Source: a bacterium (lineage in GTDB: Bacteria > Actinomycetota > Acidimicrobiia > Acidimicrobiales > CATQHL01). From it: 10,437 nt of DNA. The position numbers were made by a program, and so were the translations under genes. The DNA is taken from positions 1 to 10,437 of the forward strand of contig JAPPKQ010000485.1 of NCBI GenBank assembly GCA_028819945.1, read 5' to 3'. The notes beneath the pieces were generated by a model. That model did no database searches and was not told where the DNA came from. It was given only the letters and a program-made list of their open reading frames with translations. Shown here in pieces: positions 1 through 6,766 of this stretch (position 1 is the stretch's first letter; the number at the start of each line of letters is the position of its first letter).

Positions 1-95
1 TGGTGGAGCAGGGCCGCCACGAGGACCTGCTCACAGCCGGCGGGCTCTACGCCAACCTCTACCGCACGCTCGTGCGCGCCGAGGCCACGCTGTGA
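1..95 (+). CDS. ABC transporter ATP-binding protein, C-terminal end (partial)
   Basis: Only the last 30 codons are in the window, read in the frame starting at base 3 and ending at TGA 93-95. The peptide runs VEQGRHEDLLTAGGLYANLY and then RTLVRAEATL. This is the typical tail after the D-loop/H-loop region of an ABC exporter nucleotide-binding domain: the 'V-x-x-G-x-H-x-x-L-L-x-x-x-G-x-Y-x-x-L' pattern of MdlB/MsbA-type half-transporters with a fused membrane domain. The Walker A, Walker B and signature motifs and all membrane segments lie outside the window, so the substrate cannot be stated. A strong hairpin follows the stop and probably separates this gene from xseA. Confidence 0.75.
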   Translation, partial: VEQGRHEDLLTAGGLYANLYRTLVRAEATL

Positions 96-105
96 CCCGA
101 CGCTC

Positions 106-146
106 CTGCCACCTCGCCGCACGGCTGGCAAGCGGCGCGGTGGCAG
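106..146 (+). terminator. Strong GC-rich hairpin between the ABC transporter gene and xseA
   Basis: Arms CTGCCACC (106-113) and GGTGGCAG (139-146) are perfect reverse complements. After one mismatch (T114 opposite C138) they continue with CGCCGC (115-120) and GCGGCG (132-137), closing an 11-nt loop (121-131). That gives 14 base pairs starting 10 nt after the ABC-gene stop. No U-run follows, so it is not a classical intrinsic terminator, but U-less GC-rich hairpins are common at actinobacterial gene ends. It could also act on RNA stability or as part of the xseA leader. Confidence 0.55.
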
Positions 147-180
147 TCGGGGTTCGCGGCCCGGCGCATGAGTCGGGGTT
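145..180 (+). repeat. 10-bp direct repeat immediately upstream of xseA
   Basis: AGTCGGGGTT occurs at 145-154 and again, identically, at 171-180, a period of 26 nt. The second copy abuts the GTG start codon of xseA at 181 and supplies the only purine-rich (weakly Shine-Dalgarno-like) stretch there; the first copy overlaps the descending arm of the preceding hairpin. A regulatory role is possible but unproven; chance in GC-rich DNA is a fair alternative. Confidence 0.35.
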
Positions 181-1638
181 GTGAGCGATCCCCGCGGCGG
201 CGGCACGCCGGCGGAGAGCAGGCATGCAGCGGCCGCTGGCGGAACGACCACCTACGAGGTGGCCGAGCTGGTCGGCATGCTCGGGGACCTCGTCGAGGAG
301 TCGTTCCCGGACGAGATCTGGATCACGGGCCAGATCCGCAACATCACCAAGTCCCGCAAGGGCCACGTTTACTTCGATCTGGCCACGCCGGCGGCGGCCG
401 AGAAAACTCCCGAGGCCGTCTTACCGGTCGTGCTGTTCGATTGGTACCGCAAGATCGTCAACCGGATCCTCGGCCCGGGCGCGGCGGGCCAGATGATCGA
501 TGGGGCGGAGATCCGCATCAGAGGCAGCGTGTCCGTCTACAAGGCGCGGGGACAGTTCCAGCTGCAGATGAAGATCATCGACCCCGACTACACCCTCAGC
601 AGGCTCACCGACCAGCGGGACCGCCTGCTGGGCGAGCTGCGGGCCGCCGGACTGCTGGAGCGCAACAAGGAACTCCTCGTGCCGACGCTGCCCCTGCGTG
701 TGGCGCTGGTCACGAGCACCGGCAGCGCCGCCGAGGCCGACTTCCGGGACGCGCTGTCCGCCAGCGGGCTCGGCTGGGAGATTCTGGTCGCAGACACGCC
801 GGTACAGGGTTTCGGCAGCGAGCAGCGAATCGCCGCGGCGCTGGCGCTGGCCAGCAGGCGGGCAGTCGATGTGATCGCGCTGGTACGCGGGGGTGGGGCC
901 CGCACCGAATTGGCGCCGTTCGACAGTGCCGCGGTGGCGCATGCGGTGGCGGGGTGTGCGGTGCCGGTCTTCACCGGAATCGGCCACGAGATTGATCGCT
1001 CCATCGCCGACCTCGTGGCGCACACCGTCTGCAACACCCCCACCGCCTGTGCGACCGCGCTGCTGGAGCGGGTCCGGACGTTCGACCGGGCGACTCTGGA
1101 GGCATGGGAACGAATCGAGCGCACGGGCCGCCGTACGCTGGCGGCTGACGCTCACCGGCTCGACGCCGCGGCCGGGCGCACGAGCGCCGCGGCCGCAGGC
1201 CACTGCCGGGCGGCTCGCCGGGACGTGAAGCGGCTGGCGAGCGACCTCGACCGGGCGGTCCGCCACGGTGCCGAGCGCGCCGGCTGGCTCCTCGACGGCC
1301 ACAGGGTGCAGGCCGCCGAACGGGCGGCAGTTCGCTTGGCCGAGCATCGCCGCATGCTGGCCAGCGTCGCCGACCGGCTCCGCCTCGATCTGCGACAGGC
1401 CCTGACCGGCGCCTTCCGGCGCCTCGACCCTCTCGAAGCCCGGTTGCACGCCTACGACCCGCAGCGGGCATTGGAGCGAGGCTGGACCATCACGACCGAC
1501 GGCGCCGGGCACCTCCTGCGATCGGTCAGCGGGATCACGCCCGGCGCTACCCTGCGAACCCGGATGAGCGACGGGACCGTGACCAGCACCGCCACCGCGG
1601 TCTCGCCTGAGGGGACGACCGGGAGCGACGATGATTGA
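181..1638 (+). CDS. xseA: Exodeoxyribonuclease VII large subunit
   Basis: This is the 485-residue catalytic subunit of exonuclease VII, which degrades single-stranded DNA processively from both ends in DNA repair. The N-terminal OB-fold (about residues 25-135) holds the pattern IWITGQIRNITKSRKGHVYF, the family's usual 'G-x-I/L-S/R-N-x-x-x-x-x-G-H-x-Y-F'. The catalytic Exonuc_VII_L domain follows (about 165-300), with RGGG at 236-239 and GIGHEID at 266-272, then DLVAHTVCNTPTACA (277-291), matching the conserved RGGGS and GHE-x-D-x-x-x-x-D-x-x-A-x-x-x-x-x-TP-x-A blocks. The usual serine after RGGG is alanine here. A long Ala/Arg-rich helical coiled-coil arm occupies about 300-420, and DPQRALERGW (426-435) is the C-terminal motif. 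The start is GTG 181; a later in-frame GTG at 259 would clip residues just before the OB-fold. It overlaps xseB by 8 nt, implying translational coupling. Confidence 0.93.
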   Translation: MSDPRGGGTPAESRHAAAAGGTTTYEVAELVGMLGDLVEESFPDEIWITGQIRNITKSRKGHVYFDLATPAAAEKTPEAVLPVVLFDWYRKIVNRILGPGAAGQMIDGAEIRIRGSVSVYKARGQFQLQMKIIDPDYTLSRLTDQRDRLLGELRAAGLLERNKELLVPTLPLRVALVTSTGSAAEADFRDALSASGLGWEILVADTPVQGFGSEQRIAAALALASRRAVDVIALVRGGGARTELAPFDSAAVAHAVAGCAVPVFTGIGHEIDRSIADLVAHTVCNTPTACATALLERVRTFDRATLEAWERIERTGRRTLAADAHRLDAAAGRTSAAAAGHCRAARRDVKRLASDLDRAVRHGAERAGWLLDGHRVQAAERAAVRLAEHRRMLASVADRLRLDLRQALTGAFRRLDPLEARLHAYDPQRALERGWTITTDGAGHLLRSVSGITPGATLRTRMSDGTVTSTATAVSPEGTTGSDDD

Positions 1639-1903
1639 GAGCAAACCCGAGCAGGCGCCCCCCGACGGCTACGCCGCCGCCCTGGCCGAGCTGCAGAAGA
1701 TCCTCGACGCCCTCGAGGCTCCCGACGTGGACATCGACGCTCTCGCCTCCCACGTGGACCGGGCCGCCGAGCTGCTCCGTTTCTGCCGCGAGCGCCTCGT
1801 GGCCGCCGAGACGCAGGTGACCGAGATCGTCGCCGGTCTGGAGGATCTCACCGCCGAGTCCGACACCCCGGAGGCGGCCCCGGCCGCTGATCCCGACGGG
1901 TAG
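1631..1903 (+). CDS. xseB: Exodeoxyribonuclease VII small subunit
   Basis: This 90-residue protein is the small subunit of exonuclease VII; several copies bind the coiled-coil arm of each XseA and keep the nuclease soluble and active. Residues 14-60 carry the family pattern: YAAALAELQKILDALE, then VDIDALASHVDRAAELLRFC and RERLVAAETQV, equivalent to the 'fEeal.eLe.Iv..LE......ldel...yerg..L...C...L..ae..v' consensus. The last 25 residues are an acidic, Ala/Pro-rich tail. ATG 1631 lies inside the end of xseA in another frame, with a GGGAGCG purine stretch just upstream as ribosome-binding site. Length and gene order are standard for bacterial xseAB. Confidence 0.92.
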   Translation: MIESKPEQAPPDGYAAALAELQKILDALEAPDVDIDALASHVDRAAELLRFCRERLVAAETQVTEIVAGLEDLTAESDTPEAAPAADPDG

Positions 1904-1920
1904 GCAGACCGGTCCTGTTG

Positions 1921-2985
1921 ATGGGAATGCGCAAGCTCTCCGGCACCGACGGCTTCGTCGTCGTCGACTTCGACGGCGCGGCAAGCGCCGCCGGCCTCGT
2001 GCGGCTGGCGCCGAAGATCCTGCCGAGCGGCGCCCGGGAGATGGCCCGCTCGGCCACCTACTCCTTCGCCAGCGTCGGCATGCAGCGCTCGGGCGCGTCG
2101 GGGGGAATCAACGCCCGACCCGATGGTCGCGACGGCGCCGTGGAGGCCTTCGTGGCGGAGAGCGAGCCCTGGGTCCGCTCCGGCGAGTTCCTCCCCGACC
2201 CGGGCAAGGGCCTCACGGCCGCGGACCTGGCGCCGCTCCGGGCCCATGATCCGCGCCACCCGATCCGGCTCGACTCCAGCGACGGGATCAGCCTCAGCGA
2301 GCGCCTCGCCGGCAGAGGGGCGGTCGCCGCCGCGGCCGCCGCACTGGACGGCCTGGAGGGACGCCGGATCGTGATCGAGGGCTGCGGTCCGGCCGGTGTG
2401 GCTGCCGCCACGGCCGCCGCCGAGCGCGGCGCCACGCTGGTGGGAGTGGCGACCGAGAAGGGGTACTGCACCGCCGGCCGCGGGGCGCTCGACCCGGTGG
2501 CGCTGCGGGAAGCGTGGACCTCCCACGGCCCGGCGTCGGTGCAGCACATGGACGGCAACTGCACCGAGACCGCCGACGTCTGGGACACCGAGGCTGACGT
2601 CCTGCTCGTGGGCTCGAAGATGGGCGCGCTCAACCACAACATCGCGGCGCGCCTGGAGGTGTCCGCGGTGGCCTGCCTGCACCCCATCCCGTTCACGACC
2701 CGGGCCCTGGTGATCCTGCAGGCGGCAGGCTCGGTGGTGCTAGCCGACTTCGTCTGCCTCGCCGGGCCGCTGTTCGCCGCGTGGCCCGCCGAACTGGCCG
2801 GCCTCGAGGGCGACGCCGTCACCGCCGAGGCGATCGAGACCGCCGCAACTGAGGCCATCGCGAGCCTGGTGCGGGAGACTGCCGGCCACCCCGAGGGCGC
2901 CTTCCTCGGCGCCTGCCACCACGCCGAGAGCTTCCTGGCCACCTGGCGCGACCAACTCCCCTTCGGCCGCCCCCTCGCCGCCTGA
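1921..2985 (+). CDS. Glu/Leu/Phe/Val dehydrogenase-fold protein, probably catalytically altered
   Basis: This 354-residue protein has the two-domain layout of the amino-acid dehydrogenase family (glutamate, leucine, phenylalanine and valine dehydrogenases). The Rossmann dinucleotide site is clear: RIVIEGCGPAGVAAATAAAE (149-168, G-x-G-x-x-G at 154-159). LLVGSKMGALNHNIAARL (228-245) and the region ending VVLADFVCLAG (272-282) match the second half of the family. In the N-terminal domain, GLVRLAPK (25-32) and SVGMQRSGASGGINA (51-65) align with the glycine-rich active-site loop 'G-L-P-x-G-G-x-K-G-G-I'. The catalytic lysine position is Ser60, the 'WK' substrate lysine is lost (YSFAS), and the aspartate of 'P-D-x-G-T' is glycine in FLPDPGKGLTAADL (90-103). 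So it may bind NAD(P) but is unlikely to perform standard oxidative deamination. ATG 1921 is chosen over TTG 1918; ATG 1927 is also possible. It lies 17 nt after xseB and is probably co-transcribed. Confidence 0.72.
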   Translation: MGMRKLSGTDGFVVVDFDGAASAAGLVRLAPKILPSGAREMARSATYSFASVGMQRSGASGGINARPDGRDGAVEAFVAESEPWVRSGEFLPDPGKGLTAADLAPLRAHDPRHPIRLDSSDGISLSERLAGRGAVAAAAAALDGLEGRRIVIEGCGPAGVAAATAAAERGATLVGVATEKGYCTAGRGALDPVALREAWTSHGPASVQHMDGNCTETADVWDTEADVLLVGSKMGALNHNIAARLEVSAVACLHPIPFTTRALVILQAAGSVVLADFVCLAGPLFAAWPAELAGLEGDAVTAEAIETAATEAIASLVRETAGHPEGAFLGACHHAESFLATWRDQLPFGRPLAA

Positions 2986-3010
2986 AACGCTTAGCGAAGT
3001 CCGGCTGGGC

Positions 3011-3607
3011 TCAGGCGGCCGGGGCCTCTACGAAGTACCGCGGCGACTCCACGACGTCGCCAATGTCCACAAACCCTCGCTTGAGTTTCTGACAACCGTC
3101 GAATGCCGCGGCAGTCGTTAGGTCGCCATCGACACACATCGCCTTCACAACCTCCGCGAAACACACTGACGGTAGATCCAGCGACCGCGCCAGTCGCCGG
3201 GCCGGGTCTTCATTGATGACCGCGACCACATTCGAACCATCGTCTGCCAGACGCTCCGCCAGCAGTAGCACAGAGCACTCCCCAAAGTCCGCTATGGCGG
3301 ACTCGGAGACGTCTCTCTTGACCCGCTGGAACGTCGCCAGCCGATCACGTAGTTCGCGTAGCACCTCCAGGTCATCGGCCTCGTTAAACGCTCGCCGCTC
3401 AAGCCAGCTGAACTTCTGGACGCAGTGATCCGCCGCAGCCGCGATGATCGGATTCGTGCTTCGCCGCAGCCCCCGCAATTCCCGGTCCACATCGCCGGTG
3501 GTGCACCCCCGTCCGTGATAGCGGCCGGCCAACAACTTGGCCCCGCCGGGGAACCCGCCAAAACAGAGCAGCGGGCCCGTATCGAACACGTACAGGCGGT
3601 CGGTCAT
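3011..3607 (-). CDS. PIN-domain protein, putative toxin ribonuclease
   Basis: This is a 198-residue PIN-fold protein, a family of Mg/Mn-dependent ribonucleases that includes VapC toxins. Acidic landmarks are visible: Asp9 in YVFDTGPLL (first strand), Glu43 in DVDREL (the 'v..EL' position), Asp107/Glu110 in ADFGECSVLLLAERL (the 'D-x-G-E-x-x-x-x-x-L-A' helix), and Asp134 in VINEDPARRLAR, where most PIN proteins have 'D-D-x-x-A-R'. It is longer than a classical VapC (about 130-140 residues), with an insertion at about 50-100 and a C-terminal extension after 145. The start ATG overlaps the TGA of the upstream HTH-ImmA gene (ATGA, 3604-3607), so the two are translationally coupled. Base composition is clearly lower in GC (53-57 % in counted 60-nt lines) than the flanking genes (about 70 %). 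The 25-nt gap to the convergent gene ending at 2985 leaves no room for a separate terminator. Confidence 0.78.
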   Translation of the reverse strand: MTDRLYVFDTGPLLCFGGFPGGAKLLAGRYHGRGCTTGDVDRELRGLRRSTNPIIAAAADHCVQKFSWLERRAFNEADDLEVLRELRDRLATFQRVKRDVSESAIADFGECSVLLLAERLADDGSNVVAVINEDPARRLARSLDLPSVCFAEVVKAMCVDGDLTTAAAFDGCQKLKRGFVDIGDVVESPRYFVEAPAA

Positions 3608-4758
3608 GCAAGCGCCCAGGCGTCAGGGGCAGGTGCGGCCGGCCCGTGTCCGTCGGCCCGCAGGCGCTCGGCGATCACAACGGTGTCTTCGTCGCCGAGG
3701 ATGTCGGCGAGAAGACCGATTCCGATCCGGCCCTCGTCATAGGCGTGCAGCGCCCGCTCCAGGAGTCGCACCGGTGCCCGACGCCTGACCGTCTCCTCGC
3801 CATTCTCGGCGAGCAACGAGGCGCGGAGGGCGACGTCCAAAGCATGGTCCTTGCTGAGGAATCGGACCGACTCCACCTCTTCCAGTCGCCGGGTCATCGC
3901 CTGATGGCTCATTCCGAAGAGACGGCTCATCCGTCGGATCAGAGCCTCGTCGAACGGCTGGCTCCCCACGGCCCGCCGGACACCCTCTTCCGGCGCGAGG
4001 AACGCGACGGCGAATGCATCGGCGCGATGCTCCGCCGGGCTCTTCTCGGTCTGGCTGGACAGGACCTCCACGTCGACCGGATCTCCGGCAAGGAGGTGGC
4101 ACAGCTCGTGAGCGAGTGTGAACCGTCGGCGTCCCGTCACGTCCTCCCCGTTGACGACTATCACTGCTGCCGCCGGCAGTCCATCCGCCGACGGGCACAC
4201 AGCGCAGAATCCGTGGACGCCGGGCGGGAGCGGCTCAACGAGGACATGCGCGCCGATGTGTTCCTCGATGATCGCCGTGAGATCACCGATCGGACCATCG
4301 CCCAGGCCCAGAGCCTTCCGTGCCCGCTTCGCCAACTCCCTCCCCCCGTCTTTAGTCACGGGCACGTCGTCGTGCGGTATGGACGGCATCGACAGCGGGG
4401 CTCCAGCCGGCACGATTCGGCCCAGCAGATCATCTGCCTCCAAGACCTGACGCGCACGTTCGGCGACCATCCGGTAGTCCGCGGGGGATACTTGCGTGAC
4501 GCGAGCTGCCAGCACAAGCGCGGCCGACCGTTTTCTCGTCCCGAGCAGGTCGTCGACGGCCACGCCGAGCAGATCGGCGAGTTCCACCAGTTCATGGCTG
4601 GCCACCCGTCGCTGGCCAGACTCGATCCGGCTGAGAGCGCTCGGGCTCAACCCGTCCACCCTGTCAGCCGCCGTGACTCGCGCCGACAACTCGCGTTGTG
4701 ACAGCCCCGCCGCCTTTCGAGCTGCGCAGATCCGCTCGCCAACTGTCTCCTCCGTCAT
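3604..4758 (-). CDS. XRE-family HTH regulator fused to ImmA/IrrE metallopeptidase
   Basis: In this 384-residue protein the N-terminal XRE-type helix-turn-helix (about 7-72) contains RKAAGLSQRELSARV and SPSALSRIESGQRRV, the recognition-helix pattern of Cro/CI-like proteins. A linker leads to an ImmA/IrrE (COG2856) peptidase domain (about 140-300): the zinc site is HELCH (217-221) in RFTLAHELCHLLAGD, and Glu243 in AEHRADAFAVAFLAP is the expected third ligand. About 130 further residues, rich in Arg and Leu, follow the peptidase. In known systems, ImmA/IrrE peptidases cleave partner repressors (ImmR in ICEBs1, DdrO in Deinococcus); here sensor-protease and DNA-binding part are one chain. With the downstream PIN gene it forms a two-gene operon and is the likely antitoxin/autoregulator. 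A clean Shine-Dalgarno (GAGGGG, 5 nt before ATG 4758) supports the start. Confidence 0.87.
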   Translation of the reverse strand: MTEETVGERICAARKAAGLSQRELSARVTAADRVDGLSPSALSRIESGQRRVASHELVELADLLGVAVDDLLGTRKRSAALVLAARVTQVSPADYRMVAERARQVLEADDLLGRIVPAGAPLSMPSIPHDDVPVTKDGGRELAKRARKALGLGDGPIGDLTAIIEEHIGAHVLVEPLPPGVHGFCAVCPSADGLPAAAVIVVNGEDVTGRRRFTLAHELCHLLAGDPVDVEVLSSQTEKSPAEHRADAFAVAFLAPEEGVRRAVGSQPFDEALIRRMSRLFGMSHQAMTRRLEEVESVRFLSKDHALDVALRASLLAENGEETVRRRAPVRLLERALHAYDEGRIGIGLLADILGDEDTVVIAERLRADGHGPAAPAPDAWALA

Positions 4759-4763
4759 GGTCG

Positions 4764-4832
4764 CCCCTCGGTGTGCCTAACTGGTGTTGCAAGTATAGAG
4801 CTGAACTAATGCGATTTTCGCATCAATACTTG
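4764..4832 (-). promoter_or_regulatory. Promoter and candidate operator of the HTH-ImmA/PIN operon
   Basis: This is an AT-rich segment in otherwise GC-rich DNA. On the minus strand a -10 element TATACT (4797-4792) stands 33 nt before ATG 4758, and GAGGGG (4769-4764) is the ribosome-binding site. Two inverted repeats are present: ATGCGA-TTT-TCGCAT (4809-4823, perfect, 15 nt) and CAAGTAT (4790-4796) with ATACTTG (4826-4832). One outer arm covers the -10 element and the short palindrome sits around the -35 position, so a bound XRE-type repressor would block RNA polymerase. No good -35 hexamer is seen. Autoregulation is inferred from layout. Confidence 0.6.
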
Positions 4833-4889
4833 AACTGTATGAATGGACCCCAAGCTTTCCGGTCGTGGGTTCAGGACTTCAAGAGAGGC

Positions 4890-6644
4890 TCAGGGTCCCC
4901 AGAGGAGCGTGTCGGGCATGAACTGGCTCCAGGCGAACCAGAACGCCTGGTGACCTTCGATCTCGCCGCCGGAGGCGTCCACAGCGCGCACCCCGCCCCC
5001 GTCGAGGCGCAGGCTGACGCCGCCCAGTTCCACGGTCCTGCCGGCTTCGAGGGCGGCGATCGCGGCCTCGACGGGAAAAGCGATGGGGGTGCCGTCGTCG
5101 AGGACCACGCCGAAGACCTGGTCGTGGACGCCGAGACGCTCGTCGAGGTCGCCGATCGGGAAGATGGGCCCGTCGTCGTCGCGGCCGCGCAGCGGATCGA
5201 GCGGGTAGTGCTGGCCGATCCCCCCGTCCCGGGCGACGATCGTCGTGTCGAGATGAGCGGCCTTCCACTCTCCCCAGGTTGTCGTCACGACGGTCGCCTG
5301 GTTCAAGACGACCCCCTTCTCGCGCAGCGGGCCGGAGACCGCCTCGCCCGTGAAGGTGTCGAACACCGACTTGGTGACGAGGTCGTACATGACCTTGTTG
5401 GACCGAGAGAGCAGCCCGGAGGTCCTGAGCACGGGTATCTCGACGCCGGCGGGAACGTCGTCGGTGAAGTACGCCTGGGCCGAGCCGCACAGCGTGCAGT
5501 AGGGGAAGCCGATCCTCCGTCCCCCGACCGTGTCGTTGACCATCTCGTGGATCTCCATGAAGTTCTTCGGGTAAGCCCGGGCCTCGCCGCCGATCACGAC
5601 GGCGAAAACGATGCGGTCGTCGGGGTACCAGACGCCCCCGGCGGCGTCGGTGACAGGGGGGTCGTCTCGGGCCGGGATGCAGCCCCGGACACACCGCTGC
5701 GGATCGCCGAGCGGGCGATCGTCGATCCGCACGCCTCCCCAACTCACGAATCGCCAGTCGATGTTGGAGTCGCGATCGTCGAAGAACGGCTGCCAACCCG
5801 GCTCCACCAGCGTGAACAGCCGCGCCTTGTAGTCGACGTAGCCATCGAAGGCGGGCAGGTCCCAGGCGAACAGGTGGTCGGTGACGGACTGCCACGGGCT
5901 GCGAGCGGCCACCGGATCGTCTGCCAGGCTCACCCCCGTCAACGACTCGAAAGCGGCGACCGCCTCTTCGTGGACCGGGCCGTAGTAGAAGAACCGGAGG
6001 AGGTCGGAGAGTATCCAGCCCAACCTCGGGTCCGTCGACTGCCCGAGTCGGGAGATCGCGCCGATATCGACCTCGGTCGTGAGCCCGGACCAGATGATCT
6101 CGAGGTCGTCGACAGCGGTCTGCCCGAGCGGGCCCGGCGGCACGTCGGGCGCCGCCGGGAACTCGTAGCCGCGGAAGTTCCGGAGGGTGGCGCGCTCGAT
6201 CGGGTGCAGGCCCGAACCATCCGGCTCCGAGGGGCCGCCGTCGCCGGGCTGCACCTCGACGACCGAGCCATCGCCGTCCGCCCGCTGCAACTCGACGACG
6301 TCCTCGTCCCCGGCGGCGGCCGGAGGCTCCGGCGAAACGGCAACCGATTCCGACCCATCGCCGCCGTCCGGCGGCTCGTCGACATCCGGAGCCGGTCCCG
6401 CGTCGACCGGGGATGGCGATGGCGCAACATCCGGATCCGTCGCGACACCCTCGACTCGCAGCGGCACGGTCCCTCCGGAGTCCGCCTCGTCACCAGCGAG
6501 GGGGGCCGATTCGGCGGCCCGCTCCTGGTCGCCCGCGGGCGGAGATGCACCGGATGACGGCGCCTCGATCACCTCGCCGCCCGCGCAGGCCGCCGCCAGG
6601 ATTGCGAGGCCACCCAGGAGAACACGAACACAGTGCGCGCGCAC
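4890..6644 (-). CDS. DUF3179 domain-containing lipoprotein
   Basis: This 584-residue protein starts with a short basic segment, a hydrophobic stretch (8-19) and a lipobox-like LAAAC ending at Cys20, so it is probably a lipoprotein anchored outside the membrane. Residues 21-145 are a low-complexity linker rich in Pro, Ala, Gly, Asp and Glu. A folded region (about 146-315) precedes the DUF3179 domain (about 320-545): AVVIGGEARAYPKNFMEIHE (348-367), MVNDTVGG (368-375), FPYCTLCGSAQAYF (380-393), TSGLLSRSNKVMYDLVT (408-424) and TTTWGEWKAAH (454-464) are the hallmark blocks. His366, Cys383 and Cys386 are conserved-type residues that could bind metal or heme, but the family function is unknown. GTG 6644 is the only reasonable start because an in-frame TAG lies 4 codons upstream. 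It sits 122 nt downstream of the sterol-methyltransferase-like gene on the same strand, so co-transcription is possible but unproven. Confidence 0.85.
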   Translation of the reverse strand: MRAHCVRVLLGGLAILAAACAGGEVIEAPSSGASPPAGDQERAAESAPLAGDEADSGGTVPLRVEGVATDPDVAPSPSPVDAGPAPDVDEPPDGGDGSESVAVSPEPPAAAGDEDVVELQRADGDGSVVEVQPGDGGPSEPDGSGLHPIERATLRNFRGYEFPAAPDVPPGPLGQTAVDDLEIIWSGLTTEVDIGAISRLGQSTDPRLGWILSDLLRFFYYGPVHEEAVAAFESLTGVSLADDPVAARSPWQSVTDHLFAWDLPAFDGYVDYKARLFTLVEPGWQPFFDDRDSNIDWRFVSWGGVRIDDRPLGDPQRCVRGCIPARDDPPVTDAAGGVWYPDDRIVFAVVIGGEARAYPKNFMEIHEMVNDTVGGRRIGFPYCTLCGSAQAYFTDDVPAGVEIPVLRTSGLLSRSNKVMYDLVTKSVFDTFTGEAVSGPLREKGVVLNQATVVTTTWGEWKAAHLDTTIVARDGGIGQHYPLDPLRGRDDDGPIFPIGDLDERLGVHDQVFGVVLDDGTPIAFPVEAAIAALEAGRTVELGGVSLRLDGGGVRAVDASGGEIEGHQAFWFAWSQFMPDTLLWGP

Positions 6645-6677
6645 GTCACCACGCTAGGGGCCCGACCGGGCGCCGGA

Positions 6678-6706
6678 GCCGCGCCGCCCGTGAGGGTGGC
6701 TGCGGC
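6678..6706. terminator. GC-rich hairpin between the methyltransferase and DUF3179 genes
   Basis: GCCGC (6678-6682) pairs with GCGGC (6702-6706) and CCGCCC (6684-6689) with GGGTGG (6694-6699, one G-T wobble), separated by a small internal loop and closed by GTGA (6690-6693). The hairpin is better paired as plus-strand RNA; on the minus strand, which carries the flanking genes, one pair becomes A-C. It lies about 60-90 nt past the methyltransferase stop. It may end or weaken that transcript before the DUF3179 gene, or simply reflect GC-rich sequence. No U-run follows. Confidence 0.3.
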
Positions 6707-6766
6707 GCTGATCGGATCCGGCGCAGCGGTTCGCGGGTGCGACGGGTGACTTCGCCCGCGGCGGAG

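Noticed and set aside
168..995. 275-codon plus-strand frame starting at ATG 168 inside xseA
   Set aside because: It overlaps xseA in another frame and has a low-complexity Arg/Gly product; ATG 168 has no Shine-Dalgarno.
421..1644. 407-codon minus-strand open frame over xseA
   Set aside because: No recognisable domain; xseA on the other strand has complete family motifs. Codon-bias shadow.
2988..2996. Terminator at CGCTTAGCG between the convergent genes
   Set aside because: The palindrome has a one-base centre and at most 3-4 pairs, too small for a stable hairpin, with no U-run.
3646..4701. 351-codon plus-strand open frame over the HTH-ImmA gene
   Set aside because: No domain visible; the minus strand carries a clear HTH and HELCH zinc site with a promoter and ribosome-binding site.
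4861..4889. tRNA-like or attachment-site remnant (GGTTCA at 4868-4873)
   Set aside because: Only a T-loop-like hexamer is present; no acceptor stem, anticodon arm or matching direct repeat at the other end of the cassette can be found.
4698..6557. 619-codon open frame on the plus strand, antisense to the DUF3179 gene
   Set aside because: It is longer than the DUF3179 gene, but its product is a low-complexity Arg/Asp/Gly/Val mixture without family motifs, while the minus strand has a lipoprotein signal and all DUF3179 blocks. Long antisense frames are expected in GC-rich DNA.
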